Assembly (NCBI RefSeq): GCF_018780385.1
Contig: NZ_JADMJO010000022.1
Span: 94,494-158,493, forward strand
Length of the DNA stretch: 64,000 bases
Direction of reading: 5' to 3'
Source: Hydrogenophaga sp.
GTDB lineage: Bacteria > Pseudomonadota > Gammaproteobacteria > Burkholderiales > Burkholderiaceae_C
In this document: positions 60,280-64,000 of the stretch, one piece after another
Position numbering within the stretch: the first letter of the stretch is position 1
Layout of the letters: every line of letters starts with the position of its first letter
Made by a program: the position numbers and the translations under genes
Notes under the pieces: generated by a model
The model's input: the letters and a program-made list of their open reading frames with translations, nothing else
Database searches by the model: none
Told to the model about the DNA's origin: nothing

Positions 60280-61437
60280 TCAGGTTCGCACGCGTCCGTC
60301 GCCCGTGAGCATGGACAGCTCCGCGTAGCGCGAAGCCACGTGGTTGGTGGGGCTGAGCGACACCGAATAACCACCGATGGAGGTGGTGCCGATCGATTCC
60401 AGCCCGTTGATGAGGCCATCGCGCGTAACGCGTGAGCCCGCGCGGCGCAGTCCTTCGGTGAAGAGTTTGGCGGCCAGGAAGCCTTCCATGCTGGAGAAGT
60501 TGGCCTGCACCTTGTTGCCGCCCTTGCCGATGGCCTCCTGAAACTCGCGCGCGATCGGCTTGGACGCCGCGTAGGGCGTGGGCATGACCTGCGACACCAC
60601 CACGCCCGCGCCGTCCTTGCCCAGTTCGTCGGCCAGTGCCTGCGTACCCACAAACGACACGTTGTAGAACGTGCCCCCGTAACCCGCCGCCTTGGCCGCG
60701 CGAATGTAAGCGGCGCACGACTTGTAGGCGCTGATCTGCACCACCGCGTCGGGCTTGGCCGCGTTGATCTTCTCCACCGCCTGTGCCACGTCGACCGAAT
60801 TGCGCTCCACCGTGGCCGTGGCCACCGGCTCAAGATTGCGTGATTTCAGGGCCAGCACCGTGCCATCGAGGCCGGCCTTGCCGTAAGCATCGTTCTGATG
60901 GAACACCGCGATCTTCTTCAGGCCCAGGTTGGTGAGCTGGCGCACGATGAGCTCGGTCTCGTCGTTGTACGAGGCGCGCAAGTGGAACGCGAGCCGGTTG
61001 AACGGCTGGCGCAGGCCCATGGCGCCGGTAAACGGCGCGAAGAATGGCACCTCGGCCTTGAAAGCCAGCGGCAGCGCGGCCACGCTGGTGGGCGTGCCGA
61101 TGTAGCCGAACAGCGCGAACACATCGGCCGCGATCAGCTTGTTGGTGTTCTCCACGCAGCGGTCCGGCTCGTAGCCGTCGTCCAGCTGCAGGATCTCCAC
61201 GCGCTGCTGATTCACCCCACCCTGGCCATTGAGTTGATCGAAGAACAGCTTGGCACCCGCATGAAACTGGATGCCCAGCTGCGCGGCGGCGCCGGTGAAG
61301 GCGGCCGACTGGCCCAGCACGATGCGGTTGCCCGACTGGGCGTGCAAGCTGGGCACGCCGAGAACAGCGGCGCCGGCAACGAGCCCGCTGAACGTGCGAC
61401 GGGACATTCCAGAGACGGCATTGGGGCGGTTCTTCAT
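60280..61437 (-). CDS. Branched-chain amino-acid-type ABC substrate-binding protein (orphan)
   Basis: A 385-residue periplasmic protein with a signal that carries SRRTFSGLVAGAAVLGV, a Tat-like twin-arginine motif. The mature part begins NRIVLGQSAAFTGAAAQLG and has the type-I periplasmic fold (FGYIGTPTSVAALPLAFKAEVPFF is broken here into FALFGYIGTPTS and LPLAFKAEVPFFAPF). It is the ABC substrate-binding family often found as orphans beside kinases or regulators in Burkholderiales. No permease or ATPase is near it. ATG 61437 was taken. Confidence 0.91.
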   Translation of the reverse strand: MKNRPNAVSGMSRRTFSGLVAGAAVLGVPSLHAQSGNRIVLGQSAAFTGAAAQLGIQFHAGAKLFFDQLNGQGGVNQQRVEILQLDDGYEPDRCVENTNKLIAADVFALFGYIGTPTSVAALPLAFKAEVPFFAPFTGAMGLRQPFNRLAFHLRASYNDETELIVRQLTNLGLKKIAVFHQNDAYGKAGLDGTVLALKSRNLEPVATATVERNSVDVAQAVEKINAAKPDAVVQISAYKSCAAYIRAAKAAGYGGTFYNVSFVGTQALADELGKDGAGVVVSQVMPTPYAASKPIAREFQEAIGKGGNKVQANFSSMEGFLAAKLFTEGLRRAGSRVTRDGLINGLESIGTTSIGGYSVSLSPTNHVASRYAELSMLTGDGRVRT

Positions 61438-61621
61438 GGGTGGGGGCTTCCAGGGGGCATTGCGGGAATTCGGCTCTCTTGATGCTACCCACCCCCGTAC
61501 CCTACTGGAGGGCACTTGGTCCACCCAGTCAACCGCTCATCGGGACATGCGGCGCCGGTCAAGGGTTGACACACCCCGGTGGCGCGCCGACAGTGGCGCC
61601 ACGATCGGAGGGAGCACGACG

Positions 61622-62539
61622 ATGCGCGTTTTCATCAGCCACGCCTGGGAGGACAAGCCGCTGGCTCTGGCCCTGGCCCAACTGCCCGACTTCATCGACG
61701 CCTGGGTCGATGTGCGGGAGTTGCTCGGCGGCGAGAAACTCGATCCGACCATCATCACGGCCATCGAGGACAGCCATGTGTTCATCGTGCTGATCAGCCG
61801 CATCTCGCTGGCCAAGGCCTGGGTGGCGCAGGAGGTGAACTGGGCCATGGAGCGCGAGGCGCAGAAGGACCGCGTGTTCGTGCTGCCCGTGGTCATCGAA
61901 GCGGGCATCGATCTGGCGGCCAGTGCACCCCCGTTCCAGCAGTTTGCGCAGCGGCTCTTCATCGACGCCAGCGACCGCAGCGACAGCGGCACCGACAAGG
62001 CCCGCACGGCGATCGCACAGACGCTGTTTCACTGGGCCAGCGACTGGCTCGACCGCATGGAGCCCAAGGGCGACAGCAACCGCCGCTTCGTCGACACGCT
62101 GGAGCGCGACCTGGTGGAGTTCCAGACGCGCCTGTATGCGGTGAAGGCCGCACTGGCCTGGCCGCTGGCCACGCTGGTGAAGGACGACGCGGTGGCGCAT
62201 CTGGTGCAGGTGAAGGATGCCTACAACGTGTTCACCGAACAGTTCATCCCGCACCTCGTGGGCCTGGACGCCGAGATACGCTGGCGTTTCGGCGGGGCAG
62301 CGCAAAAAGGATTCGCCCGACTCATGACCTTCATCCGCAACGAGGTCTACCACGGCGCGGCGTTTGCGCTCAACGACGTGATCGAGTCGATCAACGCTTT
62401 CGACACCGTGCTGAGCCAGGACGCATCCGCGCTGGCCACGGCCGATGCCCGGCGGGAAACCCGCGTGACCGCGCTGGAGCCGGTGATGGCCGAGCTGGTG
62501 GAGCGCACCGCCGATTACGTGGACACCTTGCGGCCATGA
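61622..62539 (+). CDS. TIR-domain protein (TIR_2 type)
   Basis: A 305-residue cytosolic protein. Residues 1-125 are a TIR domain: MRVFISHAWEDKPLALAL, the DD/BB loop part WVDVRELLGGEKL, SHVFIVLISRISLAKAW and the following VAQEVNWAMERE, whose Glu71 fits the catalytic glutamate of TIR NADases. The remaining 175 residues are helical with an aromatic/Arg-rich middle (WRFGGAAQKGFARLMTFIRN) and are not recognised. ATG 61622 is preceded by GGAGGG about 10 bases upstream. The gene is translationally coupled (ATGA) to the retropepsin-like gene. Confidence 0.9.
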   Translation: MRVFISHAWEDKPLALALAQLPDFIDAWVDVRELLGGEKLDPTIITAIEDSHVFIVLISRISLAKAWVAQEVNWAMEREAQKDRVFVLPVVIEAGIDLAASAPPFQQFAQRLFIDASDRSDSGTDKARTAIAQTLFHWASDWLDRMEPKGDSNRRFVDTLERDLVEFQTRLYAVKAALAWPLATLVKDDAVAHLVQVKDAYNVFTEQFIPHLVGLDAEIRWRFGGAAQKGFARLMTFIRNEVYHGAAFALNDVIESINAFDTVLSQDASALATADARRETRVTALEPVMAELVERTADYVDTLRP

Positions 62540-63654
62540 ACGGCTGGCTTCAGCGCGGCGCACCCTGGTTGCTGGCGGGCGCGTTGCTGCTGGCGTGGGC
62601 CCAGGTCCGCGCAGAGCGCGTTCCCCTGCAGCGCCTGAGCCTGGGCGATGTGGGTGGGTGGATCGAAGTGGTGGTGCAGGTGCAAGGCCGGCCGGGGCGC
62701 TGGATCATCGACACCGGCAGCACCCGCCACATCGTCTCGCGCTCCTTTGCCGAGCGGCACGCGCTGGCCATTGGCGCCAGCGTGCGGGTCGAGACGGCCG
62801 GGGGTGCGGTGAATGGCACCGAAGTGAGCTTGCCCGCGCTGCACATCGGCGCCTGGCGCCAGGCGGGCCAGAGCGCCGTGCGCATCGACGATCTTGGCGG
62901 TGTACTGGGTCCCGCGGGCGAGGGCATCGAGGGCATTCTGGGCCTGCCGCTGCTGCGGGGCCACACGCTGGATCTGGACCTGAGGGACTGGACGCTGGCC
63001 TTGGGTTCCAGCACCACGGACACCACCACCCCGTGCCCCGAAGGCACGCAGGCACTCGATCTCGGTGTGTACCGCGGCCTGCCGGTGATCACCGTTCGCG
63101 TCAACGACGCCGCCGCCGAATCCCTGCTGCTGGACACCGGCAACCCGGCGGCGGTGGTGCGCATCGAAGCCACGCCGGCTCGCGCCGCGGCGCCCGGCCT
63201 GGCGCTGGCGGCCAGCGTGAGCGTGGGTGCATTGCAGCGCACCCAGGTACCGGTGGTGCGGCTGAACGCGCCCGCACTGCACCGCGCGCTGGCACCCGAC
63301 CTTCAGGGACTGGCCGGCACCGCGCTGCTCGATGGCACGCGCTGGTGGATCGACCTGGACCGGCGGCGCGCCTGCGTCGAGCCCCGGCGCCTCGCGGTAC
63401 CGGGAGGCTTCGGCCTGTCGCTCACCCAACGGGGCGAGGGGGTGGTCCTCGAGACCGTTCTGCCGGGAAGCCCCGCCGCACTCGCCGGCCTGCGCGAAGG
63501 CGACGTGGTGCAACACTGGGTGACCGGCCCACCAAGCGGTGCGCTGCGCGCGCTGTGGGCACGCGTGCAGGGACGCGACGATATCGAGGTGCAGGCCGGA
63601 TCGCAGGCGCGGGTGGTGCTGCGCCGCTCGCACTTTCTGCCGGCCCTGCCCTGA
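62536..63654 (+). CDS. Exported retropepsin-like double domain protein with PDZ
   Basis: A 372-residue protein with a signal peptide (cleaved near QVRAE). It has two retropepsin-like aspartyl motifs, WIIDTGSTRHIVS (about residue 56) and SLLLDTGNPAAVV (about 196), then a PDZ-like C-terminus (VLPGSPAALAGLREGDVVQHW). Two DTG-containing lobes in one chain suggest a pepsin-like intramolecular pair or a single active protease. It overlaps the TIR gene by 4 bp (ATGA) and converges on the partial gene at the right edge with one base between stops. Confidence 0.88.
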   Translation: MNGWLQRGAPWLLAGALLLAWAQVRAERVPLQRLSLGDVGGWIEVVVQVQGRPGRWIIDTGSTRHIVSRSFAERHALAIGASVRVETAGGAVNGTEVSLPALHIGAWRQAGQSAVRIDDLGGVLGPAGEGIEGILGLPLLRGHTLDLDLRDWTLALGSSTTDTTTPCPEGTQALDLGVYRGLPVITVRVNDAAAESLLLDTGNPAAVVRIEATPARAAAPGLALAASVSVGALQRTQVPVVRLNAPALHRALAPDLQGLAGTALLDGTRWWIDLDRRRACVEPRRLAVPGGFGLSLTQRGEGVVLETVLPGSPAALAGLREGDVVQHWVTGPPSGALRALWARVQGRDDIEVQAGSQARVVLRRSHFLPALP

Positions 63655-63655
63655 C

Positions 63656-64000
63656 TCAGCAGGTCACGTTGCCCGGGTTGGGCTGGCGCTTGAGCGTCAC
63701 GAGCACGCCCCCGGCGTTGAGCAGGCGCAAGGTGGCACCGTCGACATACTCGACCTGGGTGAAAAACTTCTGCGCGGCGTTCAGCGGGTTCACCAGCTCC
63801 GGAATCAACGGGCGGCTCAGTGAGGCCACGACAAAGCCGCGCATCTCACCCTCGAAGTTGACCTTGGCGGCGGGGACGGTCACGTCGCAGCCGGTCACGT
63901 TTTCGGTGTTGGCACCGGTGAAGTTGTCCACCGACGACGGTTCGTTGAACTTCAGGGTGAGCGTACCGCTTTCGCTGATCCACAGGCCCGCCTGCATCTG
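63656..64000 (-). CDS. Hypothetical exported-type protein, 5' end outside window (partial)
   Basis: Only the C-terminal part is present (at least 114 residues); the start lies beyond position 64000, because the internal ATG near 63997 has no ribosome-binding site that I can see and may simply be a methionine codon. The visible sequence is beta-rich with a Cys pair (TGCDVTV and the terminal GNVTC), as in secreted or lipoprotein domains. I do not recognise the family. Confidence 0.55.
   Translation of the reverse strand, partial: QMQAGLWISESGTLTLKFNEPSSVDNFTGANTENVTGCDVTVPAAKVNFEGEMRGFVVASLSRPLIPELVNPLNAAQKFFTQVEYVDGATLRLLNAGGVLVTLKRQPNPGNVTC

Overview
The window is a GC-rich chromosomal segment of a betaproteobacterium, most likely order Burkholderiales, family Comamonadaceae. 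A Hydrogenophaga-like genus is my guess from memory and not something the sequence proves. The basis is the high GC and codon use, Bug/TctC-type solute-binding proteins, a DUF1840 protein, a PhcBSRQ-type quorum-sensing operon, and several copies of G/C-rich hairpin repeats that I associate with Comamonadaceae intergenic DNA.

Layout. 1-9.6 kb is housekeeping and stress: purT (cut by the window edge) and psd on the minus strand, a NodI/NodJ-like ABC exporter, a small ORF, a YbdK-type carboxylate-amine ligase with a Kef-like antiporter, a Methyltransf_32-type methyltransferase, srkA, and ohrR-ohr with a clear operator and terminator. 9.6-17 kb (minus strand) holds a Gly/Val-repeat lipoprotein, then phcQ, phcR, phcS and phcB lying directly downstream of htpG, which has a good sigma-32 promoter.

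17.1-31.3 kb is a type I secretion locus: ABC exporter, a 2714-residue RTX protein and an HlyD adaptor. Between the exporter and the big RTX gene lies AT-rich accessory DNA with a truncated RTX paralog that shares a 357-bp perfect direct repeat with the big gene but has a different N-terminus. Each of the two variable-N-terminus ORFs is immediately preceded by a small membrane or lipoprotein gene. This looks like an exchangeable N-terminal effector/immunity cassette system and is my main candidate for an undescribed system.

31.3-46.1 kb holds a lipase-like hydrolase, an rRNA pseudouridine synthase and a Crp/Fnr regulator divergent from a seven-gene carboxylate uptake and activation operon (acyl-CoA ligase, LivG-H-M, binding protein, LivF, PaaK-like ligase), followed by two Bug binding proteins. 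46.3-53.9 kb holds DUF1840 and an operon that fits aerobic 2-aminobenzoate (anthranilate) breakdown through CoA thioesters: fused monooxygenase/old-yellow-enzyme, MarR regulator, enoyl-CoA hydratase, acyl-CoA dehydrogenase, CoA ligase and RidA. Its first gene appears to be leaderless, with an operator abutting the ATG.

54-57.9 kb encodes a sorbosone/PQQ-type dehydrogenase, a small cytochrome c and a TonB receptor resembling the PQQ receptor PqqU/YncD. 57.9-64 kb holds a PAS histidine kinase, a GAF protein, a small ORF, a branched-chain-type binding protein, a TIR-domain protein translationally coupled to a periplasmic retropepsin-like/PDZ protein, and a partial gene at the right edge. I saw no tRNA, rRNA, CRISPR array or intact insertion sequence.
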